Assembly: GCA_028287135.1 (NCBI GenBank)
Contig: JAQBQE010000033.1
Coordinates: 62,001-126,000, forward strand
Origin: Myxococcales bacterium
GTDB taxonomy: Bacteria > Myxococcota_A > Polyangia > Haliangiales > Haliangiaceae
Direction of reading: 5' to 3'
Length of the DNA: 64,000 nucleotides
Part shown: positions 1 through 9,050 of the stretch, piece by piece
Numbering within the stretch: position 1 is the stretch's first letter
Layout: the number at the start of each line of letters is the position of its first letter
Position numbers and translations under genes: made by a program
Notes under the pieces: model-generated
The model's database searches: none
Seen by the model: only the letters and a program-made list of their open reading frames with translations
What the model was told of the DNA's origin: nothing

Positions 1-171
1 GAGCATACTGTGGAGCTCGCCGCGATCGAAGGTCGGCAGCTTGACGCCCTGCTTCTTCCCGAGATCGAGCACCGTGTCGAGGCGGAGCGACCCGTCGAGG
101 TGACAGTGCAGATCCGTCTTGGGCAGCCGTTGCAGCAGCTCCGCGGGAATCTCTCCGGGTGTCGTCGGCAT
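1..171 (-). CDS. add: Adenosine deaminase, N-terminal part (runs off window)
   Basis: Reading the minus strand from the ATG at 171 gives 57 codons with no stop before the window edge. The peptide contains LPKTDLHCHLDGSLR near residues 15-29, the N-terminal metal-binding HxH signature of the adenosine/AMP deaminase family, which hydrolyses adenosine to inosine and ammonia in purine salvage. Only the first barrel strand is visible, so the Zn ligands and catalytic Glu/His further on cannot be checked. It is divergent from the exported protein starting at 226. Adenine deaminase or another family member is possible. Confidence 0.8.
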   Translation of the reverse strand, partial: MPTTPGEIPAELLQRLPKTDLHCHLDGSLRLDTVLDLGKKQGVKLPTFDRGELHSML

Positions 172-225
172 CGTCTCGGCACTATCCCGCCGAGGGCACG
201 CCCGCTGCAACAACGTTTCCGCACC

Positions 226-705
226 ATGCGGATTCCAGCCCTTTGCACGTGTCTGGTCGCCGGTCTGGTCTCCGTCGTGTCGGCGGCGCCCGACGACGAG
301 GAGACGACGGAGCGCGTCAGCTACAAGGACAAGGACGGAGCCAGCAGCAACGAGGGACCGCCGCGATCGGACGGCGAATGGGTCGAGGTCGCGGATCCGA
401 CGCCGGCGAACCACGGACGCGAATACATCACCCTCGGCGCGGACGCCGGCACGTTCACGCGACTACGCGTCGATGCGAGTCAGGGGCGCCCGATCGTCAA
501 GGCGATCCGGATCGACTTCACGACCGGCAGGAGCCGGGTGGTCAACCTGCAGATCGTGCTCGACAAGAAGCGGCGACCGAGCGCGTACGTCGACCTCAAG
601 GGTGCGAGAGAGATCCAGCAGATCGTCGTGATCACCGACCGGGACTCCAAGGGTCTCTACACGGTCAACGCCGAGGTCGGCCACGGCGGCGTCGCGAGCC
701 GGTAG
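226..705 (+). CDS. Small exported protein of unknown function
   Basis: 159 codons starting at the ATG at 226. Longer in-frame starts exist upstream, but only this ATG gives a clean signal peptide (MRIPALCTCLVAGLVSVVSA, residues 1-20), so it is preferred. The mature part is charged at first (acidic and Lys-rich to about residue 45), then a compact region with YITLGADAGTF and beta-rich stretches ending VVITDRDSKG. This pattern loosely resembles small periplasmic DUF2541-like proteins, which is only a suggestion. It is convergent with the membrane-protein gene ending at 905, with a repeat-rich spacer between. No function can be assigned. Confidence 0.65.
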   Translation: MRIPALCTCLVAGLVSVVSAAPDDEETTERVSYKDKDGASSNEGPPRSDGEWVEVADPTPANHGREYITLGADAGTFTRLRVDASQGRPIVKAIRIDFTTGRSRVVNLQIVLDKKRRPSAYVDLKGAREIQQIVVITDRDSKGLYTVNAEVGHGGVASR

Positions 706-727
706 CGCGAGAACTGATACTCACTCT

Positions 728-874
<147 letters not shown>

Positions 875-904
875 GACGTGCGCGGCATCGCCGCTAGCCC
901 ACTA

Positions 905-2215
905 TCACGGCGCAAGCTCGAGCGATCCGAGCTGGTAGTCCTCGATCACCCTGTCGCGCCGGCTCGGGATATCGAGATCCTCGCCGTAGAACCAGGTGCT
1001 GGCCGGGATGCCGTAGCGTGGCACCACCACGGCGGCGCCCGGCGCAGCCGACTCGATCAGCGTCATCCGTGCCCGGCTGATCGGTCCAGCGACGCGATAC
1101 GCGTTCACGCAGCGGAACGCGACGTAGGCGAGCACGACGCCACCGAGTACGGCGCACACCTTCTTCGCGCCCGACGTCGCGAGCTGCGCGAGCGTCCAGC
1201 CGGCGAGCGCGATCGCGATCAGCGCGATCGAGTGAACGTACAGCCGATGCCCGACCTTGGGCGATCCGAGCAAGGCGAGCGTCGCCAGCACACCCGCCGC
1301 GGCGAACCCGACCAACGCGATCTTCTGGGACGGCGTCATCGCCGCGGGGCTGACCGAGCGCCTGGCGAGCACGCCGAGCAGGACCCACGGTACCGACCAC
1401 GCGAGGTACAGCGGCAACACCGCCACGATCACGACGTTCTCCACCACCCCACGCTCGGCGATCCGTCCGAGCAGACCCGCGTGCCTGGCAAGTCCTGCGT
1501 AGCGGGCGTCATGACCCGGCGCGAGGAGTAGCAGCACGTATCCAGCGAGCATCCCGAGCACGCCCGCGATCATCCAGGCGCGTACCCGATCGCCGCGGCG
1601 CAGCGACCACACGACGACGAGCACGCCGGCACCCACGAACGACGGACCGGTGTGCTCGTTGCACATCCCGGCCGCGATGCCGAGCACGAGCATCAGCGGT
1701 ACGGCCCACCACGCGGTGCGCGACCGTGGCGCATCGAGCGCGAACCGAAACGGTACGAGCCAGATCACGTTCAGCAGCAGGCCGAACACGTAGTTTCCGA
1801 TGAACGGCCGGTAGAACAGCATCGAGCCGAGCTGCGGTGTGCACAGCGCGAAGATCGCCGTCACCGTGACGAACGCGAGCGCATCGTCCGCGCGCCGGAC
1901 CGACGGCCAGCGTCCGAGGGCGAGCGTCGTCATCGTGAAGAACAGCGCGAGCTCGAGAACGGGCGTGAGGATCAGGTGGTACGGACCGGGCGCGTAGAGC
2001 AACGTCGTCACCGCCTGGCCGAGCCGCGGGTTCGAGCCGAGCCATCCGTCCTTGATCAAGCTCCACGCGCCGGTAAGGCCGAGCTCGTGGGTGCGGACGT
2101 AGTGGAGGTTGCCCCACGCATCGTGAACGATCGGCTCCCACCACACGCACACGAGCATCACGATCCACAGCGGCACGATGACCGCTGCCCACGCCGCGAG
2201 CGCCCGCCGGTTCAC
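905..2215 (-). CDS. Polytopic membrane protein, GtrC-like (possible DUF6056 family)
   Basis: 436 codons starting with GTG at 2215, whose last bases overlap the TGA of the upstream glycosyltransferase (GTGA junction). The protein is almost entirely hydrophobic segments, roughly ten. It has a first extracytoplasmic loop containing NPRLGQ and the motif GMCNEHTGPS in the middle. The same two motifs occur in the larger protein at 3254-5125, so the two are paralogues. Direct coupling to a GtrB-type glycosyltransferase suggests that it takes a lipid-linked sugar made by that enzyme and transfers it to a surface glycan. That role is inferred from context; no catalytic residue is proven. Confidence 0.7.
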   Translation of the reverse strand: MNRRALAAWAAVIVPLWIVMLVCVWWEPIVHDAWGNLHYVRTHELGLTGAWSLIKDGWLGSNPRLGQAVTTLLYAPGPYHLILTPVLELALFFTMTTLALGRWPSVRRADDALAFVTVTAIFALCTPQLGSMLFYRPFIGNYVFGLLLNVIWLVPFRFALDAPRSRTAWWAVPLMLVLGIAAGMCNEHTGPSFVGAGVLVVVWSLRRGDRVRAWMIAGVLGMLAGYVLLLLAPGHDARYAGLARHAGLLGRIAERGVVENVVIVAVLPLYLAWSVPWVLLGVLARRSVSPAAMTPSQKIALVGFAAAGVLATLALLGSPKVGHRLYVHSIALIAIALAGWTLAQLATSGAKKVCAVLGGVVLAYVAFRCVNAYRVAGPISRARMTLIESAAPGAAVVVPRYGIPASTWFYGEDLDIPSRRDRVIEDYQLGSLELAP

Positions 2216-3231
2216 GACGCGACGTCGCGGCTCGCCGGTTCGGCGGCCTGCGAGGCGGCCCCGAGCTTGACCGCGGGCTCGTCAAAGCCCCACTTCTTGC
2301 CGACGACGAACAGCGGCCGCCCCTTCACCTCCTCGAAGATCCGCGCGATGTACTCGCCCTGGATCCCGTTCGAGAGGAGGAGCAGTCCGTTGAAGCCGAG
2401 GACCACGATCAACAGCGAGGCGTAGCCTTCGGCTTCGATCCCGAAGAACAGCTTCTGGATCAGCGTGATCAGCAGATAGACGAACGCGCCGAGTGCGGCG
2501 ATGCCACCGATGTACGTCCAGATCTTGAGCGGGACGGTCGAGAACGAGAACAGGCCGTCGAGCGCGAACCGCCACAGCTTGAACAGCGACCAGTTGCTCT
2601 GACCGCCGGCGCGAACGTTGGCCTGGAACTCGATGGTCTCGGTCTTGAACCCAGGCCACGCGAAGATGCCCTTCATGAAGCGCGTGCGCTCGGGCATGTC
2701 GTTGATCACGTCGACGATCTTGCGATCGAGCAGCCGGAAGTCACCGGCGTTGGGCGGGATCGCGACGTCGTTCATCCGTCGCATCATTGCGTAGTAGAGC
2801 TTCGCGGAGGTCCGCCGCAGGTAGCCCTCCTCGGTGCGTTTGCTGCGGACGCCGACCACCATGTCGGCTCCGGCACGCCACCTGGCGACCATCGGCGGGA
2901 TCAGCTCGGGGGGATGCTGGAGATCACAGTCGATCGGGATCACGGCGCGGCCGCGCGCGTGGTGAAGACCGGCGGTCAGCGCGACATCCTTGCCGAAGTT
3001 GCGCGCGAGGCTGACGACCTTGATCCGGGGGTCGTTCGCCCGCGCCGCGAGCAGCATGCCGAGCGTGTCGTCGCGGCTGCCGTCGTCGACGAACACGATC
3101 TCCCAGGGCTCGCCGAGGCTGTCGAGCACCGGCGTCATCGCATCGATGAACGCGACGAGGTTCTTCGCCTCGTTGTAGGCGGGCGCGACGATGGAGATCA
3201 CCGGCGAATCCACAGCCTCGACTCTTAGCAC
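2212..3231 (-). CDS. GT2 family glycosyltransferase, GtrB/DPM-synthase-like
   Basis: 339 codons, GTG start at 3231. A GT-A fold occupies the first two thirds, with APAYNE near residue 16, VDDGSRDD near 48 and the metal-binding DCD at 101-103 followed by LQHPPE. Two C-terminal membrane segments (about residues 230-300) end in GEYIARIFEEVKGRPLFVV, the usual tail of GtrB/ArnC-type undecaprenyl- or dolichyl-phosphate sugar transferases. It probably loads a hexose from a nucleotide sugar onto polyprenyl phosphate on the cytoplasmic face. It sits between the two paralogous membrane proteins and overlaps the downstream one by 4 bp. The sugar is unknown. Confidence 0.88.
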   Translation of the reverse strand: MLRVEAVDSPVISIVAPAYNEAKNLVAFIDAMTPVLDSLGEPWEIVFVDDGSRDDTLGMLLAARANDPRIKVVSLARNFGKDVALTAGLHHARGRAVIPIDCDLQHPPELIPPMVARWRAGADMVVGVRSKRTEEGYLRRTSAKLYYAMMRRMNDVAIPPNAGDFRLLDRKIVDVINDMPERTRFMKGIFAWPGFKTETIEFQANVRAGGQSNWSLFKLWRFALDGLFSFSTVPLKIWTYIGGIAALGAFVYLLITLIQKLFFGIEAEGYASLLIVVLGFNGLLLLSNGIQGEYIARIFEEVKGRPLFVVGKKWGFDEPAVKLGAASQAAEPASRDVAS

Positions 3232-3253
3232 GACCCCCGATCGGAGCGCCTGT

Positions 3254-5125
3254 TCAGAGCAAGCGCGTGGCGGCGATCACGAAGCATTCAGCGGGCCTGC
3301 AGGCCAGGGCCCAGTACGCGCCGCGCTTCCACGGCTGGTAATCGAGGGTTCCCTGGTCCGCGGTGCCGAGCCGCCGCGCCTCGTCACCGACGCGGTAGAT
3401 GAAGACCTCGACGTCGGCGCCTCGGAGATTCTTGGGCAGGACGACGGTCCGGGTCTTCGACGTCCCCTTGCGCTCGATCACGCCGGCCCAGCCCTCGAAC
3501 CGGTCGGGAAACCACCGGCCGAGCAGGATCGTCGGGCGTGGCAGGGTCGGCGGCGTGCCGAGGAAGCTGACCGCGAGGTCCACGCTCGCGAGCGAGCCGT
3601 GGCTACCGATCCGCTCGCGCAGGCGCTCGACCGCGGCGATCGCCGCCTTCTGCACCGAGCGGACGTCGAGCCCGCGAAACGCGCCGAGCTCGAATCCACC
3701 GTGCTCGTCGAGGCAGCTCGCCGGGGTCACGTGGATCCGCGGTGCGATCCGGACGTCGGAGACGCCGAGCGGCGCCTGCAGATCGACGGCGCGATGAACG
3801 ACGCCCTTGAACGCGAAGTAGGTCGCGATCAGCTCGCGCTTCTTCGAATCGCGGAAGTCATCGCCCAGGAACCACCACGAGTCCTCGACCTGGTCGAACG
3901 AGTCCGCGGTGAACACGACCCCGGGTGGGGTGGCGTTCAAGGCGGCCATCCGGTCCTCGCTCGCATCGTGCAGACGCAGGTAGAGCGGGATCGTGCGAAC
4001 GCCGGCGTAGATGCTCGCGGCGACGGCGAGCAGGACGAGCGGTGCGAGGCGACGCGTGGTGACCATCACCGCATCCGCGACGCCGATGAACGCGGCGAGC
4101 AGCAGCGCGCACGAGTGAAGATAGAACCGTGGCCCGAGCTTGGGCGAGACGAACACGGTGGCGGTGATCAGCGATCCTGCGACGAGCACCCAGCCCACCA
4201 GACGCAGCGGTGATCGCTGGGCGTCACGGTCGGGATCACGCGCTCCGATGATCACGACGATCGCGAGCAGCGCGAGCAGCGGTGCTGCGCCGGCGATGTA
4301 GTCGCGGAAGATGTCGAGGTTCGACGTCACCCCGCGCTGGAGCAAGCGGCCGACGAGACCGACCTTGGTCGCGAGCCCGTCGTAGCGTTCGCCCTGCCCG
4401 GGCGCGAAGAAGATCGCCGCGAATCCGATGACCGCGCCGAACGCTCCTGCCCACGCGAGCGTGGGACGCGCCACGCTGCGGCGATGCAGCCACGCCGCGT
4501 AGCCGAGCGCGAACAGCACGAGCGTCGGCCCGGTGTGCTCGTTCGACATCCCGGCACACACGCCGAGCAGCGCATAGGCCAGGGACGCCTTGAGCGAGCC
4601 GTCGCCGGTGGGCCGTAGCCGGATCGGAACGAGGAACCACAGCTGGATCGCGGCGCCGTACAGGTAGTTCGCGCCATACGCGCGGCAGAACATGATCATC
4701 CCGATCCGCGGAATCGCGAACCACAGAAAGCCGAGCGCGATCGCGTAGAGCGCGAGGTCCCGGCCGCGGCGCCACGATGGCCTGCGCCCGAGCCCGAGGA
4801 TCGTGATCGCGAGTGCGAGTGCGAGGTAGACCACCGGTGTCGCGATCACCGCGAAGTACTCGAGCTTGTAGGCCAGGTAGGTCGCCCACTGACCGATCCG
4901 AGGATTCGAGTGGGTGTACTGGTCGATGCCGTACGCGAAGAACCGCTCGACGGTGAACGGCTCCGCCCGCGTGTCCATCGCGACGTTCCAGGCGTCGAAC
5001 GCGAACGGCTCGAGCCGCATCACGAGGCCGATGTGCACGGCGGTCGCGACGACGTACGCGACGAACAGCACCCGCCAGACGCCGGCCATGCGGGACGATG
5101 CCACGGGCCCAGGTAACACGCTCAT
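3254..5125 (-). CDS. Large polytopic membrane protein, paralogue of the 905-2215 product
   Basis: 623 codons from the ATG at 5125. An upstream in-frame ATG at 5182 would overlap the divergent Uma2 gene, and the ATG at 5089 is also possible; no convincing ribosome site decides between them. The first 430 residues are membrane segments containing HSNPRIGQW and GMSNEHTGPT, both shared with the 905-2215 protein. The last 200 residues are soluble and include LLGRWFPDRFEGWAGV, probably an extracytoplasmic beta-rich domain. The gene is 22 bp upstream of the GtrB-type glycosyltransferase and likely in one transcript with it. A sugar-transfer role is inferred from this context. Confidence 0.7.
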   Translation of the reverse strand: MSVLPGPVASSRMAGVWRVLFVAYVVATAVHIGLVMRLEPFAFDAWNVAMDTRAEPFTVERFFAYGIDQYTHSNPRIGQWATYLAYKLEYFAVIATPVVYLALALAITILGLGRRPSWRRGRDLALYAIALGFLWFAIPRIGMIMFCRAYGANYLYGAAIQLWFLVPIRLRPTGDGSLKASLAYALLGVCAGMSNEHTGPTLVLFALGYAAWLHRRSVARPTLAWAGAFGAVIGFAAIFFAPGQGERYDGLATKVGLVGRLLQRGVTSNLDIFRDYIAGAAPLLALLAIVVIIGARDPDRDAQRSPLRLVGWVLVAGSLITATVFVSPKLGPRFYLHSCALLLAAFIGVADAVMVTTRRLAPLVLLAVAASIYAGVRTIPLYLRLHDASEDRMAALNATPPGVVFTADSFDQVEDSWWFLGDDFRDSKKRELIATYFAFKGVVHRAVDLQAPLGVSDVRIAPRIHVTPASCLDEHGGFELGAFRGLDVRSVQKAAIAAVERLRERIGSHGSLASVDLAVSFLGTPPTLPRPTILLGRWFPDRFEGWAGVIERKGTSKTRTVVLPKNLRGADVEVFIYRVGDEARRLGTADQGTLDYQPWKRGAYWALACRPAECFVIAATRLL

Positions 5126-5159
5126 CGTCGACGTCGCAACCAGCTGATAGGCTCGGGAC

Positions 5160-5777
5160 ATGGCGATTCCGACCCGCCGCAAGGCGACCTACCAGGACGT
5201 GCTCGACGCGCCCGCGCACAAGGTCGCCGAGATCATCAACGGCGAGCTCCGGCTATCCCCGAGACCGGCGATTCCGCATGCGAGCGTGGCCTCGGCACTC
5301 GGCGAGGAGCTTGGTCCCCCGTTCAAGCGTGGGAAGGGCGGTCCGGGTGGCTGGATCATCCTCGACGAGCCCGAGCTCCATCTCGGGGAGGAGGACATCG
5401 TCGTTCCAGACCTCGCGGGCTGGCGGCGCGAGCGACTGCCGATGCTGTCCGAGGACGCATACTTCACCTTGCCGCCCGACTGGCTGTGCGAAGTGCTCTC
5501 GAAGTCGACCGAGAAGATGGATCGCGCGGAGAAGCTGCCGATCTACGCGGCGGCCGGCGTCGGTCACGTCTGGCTGATCAGCACCCGGCTGCGGATGCTC
5601 GAGGTCCTGCGGCTGCACGAGGGCAAGTGGCTGACGCTCGCGGTCCACCGCGATGACGAGCGGATCCGCGCCGAGCCGTTCGATGCGATCGAGCTCGACC
5701 TGTCCGTGCTGTGGAGCGATCTGCCGCTGCCGACCCGCGCGTCAGAGGGCGCCGCCGAGTGGGGCGCGGAGCTCTGA
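5160..5777 (+). CDS. Uma2 family (DUF820) restriction-endonuclease-like protein
   Basis: 205 codons from the ATG at 5160. The pattern EIINGELRLSPRP near residue 24, an EPEL strand near 70, VPDLAGWRRER near 82 and CEVLSKSTEKMDRAEKLPIYAAAGV near 110-134 (Asp, Glu and Lys of a PD-(D/E)XK-type core) is typical of the Uma2 family. These are putative nucleases common in cyanobacteria and myxobacteria, with no established target. The gene stands alone on the plus strand between two minus-strand glycan operons, so it looks unrelated to them. Confidence 0.85.
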   Translation: MAIPTRRKATYQDVLDAPAHKVAEIINGELRLSPRPAIPHASVASALGEELGPPFKRGKGGPGGWIILDEPELHLGEEDIVVPDLAGWRRERLPMLSEDAYFTLPPDWLCEVLSKSTEKMDRAEKLPIYAAAGVGHVWLISTRLRMLEVLRLHEGKWLTLAVHRDDERIRAEPFDAIELDLSVLWSDLPLPTRASEGAAEWGAEL

Positions 5778-5778
5778 G

Positions 5779-7059
5779 TCAGAGCCGGAGACCCACGCGC
5801 GCGCGCGCGATCAGCCGGAGCAGCACGGCCGACGCGACCAGCGATCCGGCGGCCGCGATCGCCGCCCCCGCCATCCCCCATGGCGGGATCAGGACGAGGG
5901 TGCCGACCGCGGTCACCGCGAGGACGCCGATCACGTAGGCGGTGTGCCAGCCCGGCTTGTCGGCCATCAGCAGGAGCTGGATGAACGGCAGGTACGGTGA
6001 CGCGAGCGCGATGCCGAGCATCAGGATCGCGAACGGCCACGAACCGTCTGCGAACGAATCATCACCGACGAGCCACGGGATGACCACGGGATACAGAGCA
6101 GCGCCGAGCACGCACGCGGCGATGATCGCGGGCACGAACCAGCGGCGAGTCCTCCGCGCGAGCTCCTCGACGCTGCTCTTGTGGCCGAGCGCGAGCTCTC
6201 GCGCGATCACCGGGTTGACGTTGTTCTGGACGACGACCGCGAGCTGGGCCACGCCCTCGAAGATCTGCGCACCGAGGCTGTAGATGCCGATCATCGGGCT
6301 GCCATGGGGCAGCACCGAGCCGAGCATCCAGACGTCGAGCTTGGAATTGACCTCCGAGGCGAGGGTCGCGCCGACGCCGCGGACGCCGAAGTCGAGGTGG
6401 CGGCGCGCCTCGATCCGCCAGCCGGTCCCGCGCGCGACATCGACGGTGCAGAACAGCTCGACCACGAGCACGAGCAGCAGCACGCCCTCCGCGAACGTCC
6501 AGACCACGGGCAGCTGATGGCCCTCGAGCCCCCACATCCGCGCGATCACGAGCGCGAGCGCGATCAGGAGGTAGCGCAGCGACGTGTAGATCGCGAACGC
6601 GCGCATCCGCCGCAGCCCGTTGACCACCCCGAGCAGGACCTTGTTGATCGAGAAGCAGAACAGGCCGGGCGCGACCCACAGCATGCCCTCGGCGACCGCG
6701 GGACCCTGGAGATCCTCGAACGTGCCGCGCAACGCGAGATACGCCGCCGTCGCGATCGCGGCGAGGACCACCGAAGGGATCAGCGCACCGACGACGATCG
6801 CGGCGATCCGCGTCCGATCGCCTTCGGCCTCTGCTACCGCGCGGAGCACCGCGTACTGGAGGCCACACGCGCCGAGCACCGCGAACGAGAAGAACGAGAT
6901 CGTGACGAGGCTGAACGCGCCGAGCGCCGCGGCCCCCCACAGCTTGCCGATCCCGAAGTTCATGCCGAGCCCGACGACGCCGAGCAGGACGACGGGCAGC
7001 AGATTCCACTGGATGTCGCGGCGCAGCCGCCGTTGCTCGCCCTGCTCGCTCACCGTCAC
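5779..7059 (-). CDS. Wzx-type oligosaccharide flippase (MATE/polysaccharide export superfamily)
   Basis: 426 codons, GTG at 7059 overlapping the TGA of the upstream amidotransferase gene (GTGA). About 12-14 hydrophobic segments follow a short basic N-terminus. The layout, with LLGVVNGLRRMRAFAIY in the middle, SEVNSKLDVWMLG near residue 240, and a paired second half, fits polysaccharide flippases that move undecaprenyl-linked repeat units across the inner membrane. It is the last gene of the 13100-5779 operon, so its cargo is probably the unit built by the aminotransferase, acetyltransferase and amidotransferase encoded upstream. Confidence 0.82.
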   Translation of the reverse strand: MTVSEQGEQRRLRRDIQWNLLPVVLLGVVGLGMNFGIGKLWGAAALGAFSLVTISFFSFAVLGACGLQYAVLRAVAEAEGDRTRIAAIVVGALIPSVVLAAIATAAYLALRGTFEDLQGPAVAEGMLWVAPGLFCFSINKVLLGVVNGLRRMRAFAIYTSLRYLLIALALVIARMWGLEGHQLPVVWTFAEGVLLLVLVVELFCTVDVARGTGWRIEARRHLDFGVRGVGATLASEVNSKLDVWMLGSVLPHGSPMIGIYSLGAQIFEGVAQLAVVVQNNVNPVIARELALGHKSSVEELARRTRRWFVPAIIAACVLGAALYPVVIPWLVGDDSFADGSWPFAILMLGIALASPYLPFIQLLLMADKPGWHTAYVIGVLAVTAVGTLVLIPPWGMAGAAIAAAGSLVASAVLLRLIARARVGLRL

Positions 7060-9041
7060 ACGGGATAGAGCTTCGGGATCTCGTTGATCACGCGGAGCGT
7101 TCGCTCGAGATCGATGCCGATCGTGCGGCAGTACCAGTTGAGCGAAGCGTAGCGAGGACGATTCTCCTCGTCGACGATGCTCTGCGCCTTCGCGCGCGAC
7201 ATCGAGCCATCACGAACCTGGCCCGAGCGGAACGTGTCGCTCTCGGAGAACCCGGCGGCGGTCCAGTAGATGTAGTTGTAGAACGCGGCCGTGCCGTCTC
7301 CGATCCGCCACGTGCTCTTGGTGTCGGGCGCGACTTCCCAGTCGTACTCGCCGATCAGCGTCGTGACGATCTGGTCCTCGTCCCACGGCACGAAGTCATA
7401 GAGATCGAGATACGTGTTCTTCTTGAGGAAGTAGAGGAAGTACGAGAACAGGGTGTCGGGGATCGAGGCGTTGACGTAGCCAGGGTTCCGCGCGAACGCC
7501 GATGCGTAGTAGCCGACGTACTTGAGGTTGTTCTTCAGCCCGAGGTGGAACAGCGAGTTGTCCTTGTAGCCCTCGCGATCGAAGCCACAGAACCCGGTCT
7601 TGAAGTCGCTGCGCTCGAGTCGGTTGTTGCCCCAGATCTGGAAGCTGACACCGGTGCGCTGCTGCAGCTGCTGAGCGTGATGGAAGAACTGCTTGTCGCC
7701 CGCCATGAACAGCGGAATGATCCCGAGGTCGGGCCGGCGCAGCCACGCCTCGACGTTCTTGCGGATGTACTCGCGCTTCTTCGTGATGTCCGCCGAGACG
7801 ATGATGTGCTCGACACCGAGCGCGCTGCACAGCCGCGAGGCATTGCGCCGCGCGAGGTCGGTCACCATGCCCCAGTCGTAGGTGTACGCGATCGGATTGA
7901 GGCCGAGCACGCGCTTGATGTAGTGCAGCGCGAAGCAGCTATCGCGACCGCCGGAGAGCGGCACGAGCACATCGGCGCGCGACGTGCGCGATCGATGCGG
8001 CGCGAGGATCTCCTCGAGCGCCTCGCGGCCCTTCTGGACGATTGGCTGGTAGTTGCGGCAGTCGATGCACAGGCCCTCGCCGTCGAGTCCGACGAACGGG
8101 ATGGTCTCGGGCTGGACGCAGCGAACGCAGCGCCGCAACCGGGCGACCGCCTCGCGGTTGCGGTCCTCGGCCTCGCGAAACCACGCCGGCGGCGTATCGC
8201 TGTGGATCGCCGGTGGCCGGGACGACATCTTGACGACGCTGGCGAGCTCGCGAACATCGAGGGTGCGGTGCACGCCGTTGCGCTCGGTCACGCGGGACGG
8301 CTGGCTCAGCGCGAGCGGGAACGTCTGCACCATCGCGGTGCCGAGGTCGACGACGAGCCCGGTTCCTGCGGCGAGGTGCTGCATCCGCAACGCCGGCAGG
8401 CCCGTCTTCGCGAGCGCGGTCGCGAGGATGTACTCCTCGGACGCGAACGCGAAGAACCGGGTCGCCGCATCGACGCAGTAGTAGATCGAGCCGTTGTTGG
8501 TCGCGATCGTGAGCTGATCGAGCTCCGACGCGAACATCGCGACATTGGCGACGCCGGCCACCCGGGAGAGCGCATCGCGCACGCCGCCGATGAACGAGCC
8601 TTGCTGGATCGCGCAGTGACGGACGAGGCGGAGCAGGACCTCGGTGTCGACCTCGTGCGTGCGGGTCAGCGCGGGGTGATCGCCCCACAGCTTGTCCTCG
8701 TTGACGATGATCCCGTTGTGCACGCCGGCGATGTTGTCGACGCACACCGGCTGGTTGTTCGCCTGATCGGTCTGGGCGCCGTTGGTGACGAGCCGGCTGT
8801 GACCGATCACCGCGACCGGCGCGCGCTGGACCACGCGGTCGACGTAGCTCGCGTAGGTCTTGGTCCGCAGGAGCTCCGTCGACGGGACCGGCGACTTGAG
8901 CACCTGGATCGTGTCACCCGCGATCCCCGCGATCCCGGACGCTTCCTTGCCGCGAGACTCCGACAGCCTGAACAGCGCGCCGAGCAGGGCTTCCGTCTTG
9001 CTCGCGTCGCGTGCTGCGACGACCCCGAAGATCCCACACAT
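7056..9041 (-). CDS. Glutaminase domain fused to WbpG-like N-acetyl-sugar amidotransferase
   Basis: 661 codons from the ATG at 9041. Residues 1-240 are a class II glutamine amidotransferase: Cys2 nucleophile in MCGIFGVV, GHSRLVTNG near 80, HNG at 108-110. Residues 305-328 form a CxxC-x16-CxxC zinc-knuckle, and PLSGGRDS at 361-368 is a PP-loop ATPase site; this second half resembles WbpG/PseA-type sugar amidotransferases rather than AsnB. Ammonia freed from glutamine would be passed to an adenylated sugar or carboxylate to make an amide or amidine. In WbpG systems the ammonia comes from separate HisH/HisF-like proteins, so the fusion is noteworthy. The aminotransferase gene is 9 bp upstream. 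Confidence 0.78.
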   Translation of the reverse strand: MCGIFGVVAARDASKTEALLGALFRLSESRGKEASGIAGIAGDTIQVLKSPVPSTELLRTKTYASYVDRVVQRAPVAVIGHSRLVTNGAQTDQANNQPVCVDNIAGVHNGIIVNEDKLWGDHPALTRTHEVDTEVLLRLVRHCAIQQGSFIGGVRDALSRVAGVANVAMFASELDQLTIATNNGSIYYCVDAATRFFAFASEEYILATALAKTGLPALRMQHLAAGTGLVVDLGTAMVQTFPLALSQPSRVTERNGVHRTLDVRELASVVKMSSRPPAIHSDTPPAWFREAEDRNREAVARLRRCVRCVQPETIPFVGLDGEGLCIDCRNYQPIVQKGREALEEILAPHRSRTSRADVLVPLSGGRDSCFALHYIKRVLGLNPIAYTYDWGMVTDLARRNASRLCSALGVEHIIVSADITKKREYIRKNVEAWLRRPDLGIIPLFMAGDKQFFHHAQQLQQRTGVSFQIWGNNRLERSDFKTGFCGFDREGYKDNSLFHLGLKNNLKYVGYYASAFARNPGYVNASIPDTLFSYFLYFLKKNTYLDLYDFVPWDEDQIVTTLIGEYDWEVAPDTKSTWRIGDGTAAFYNYIYWTAAGFSESDTFRSGQVRDGSMSRAKAQSIVDEENRPRYASLNWYCRTIGIDLERTLRVINEIPKLYPV

Positions 9042-9050
9042 CGTGAGGCC

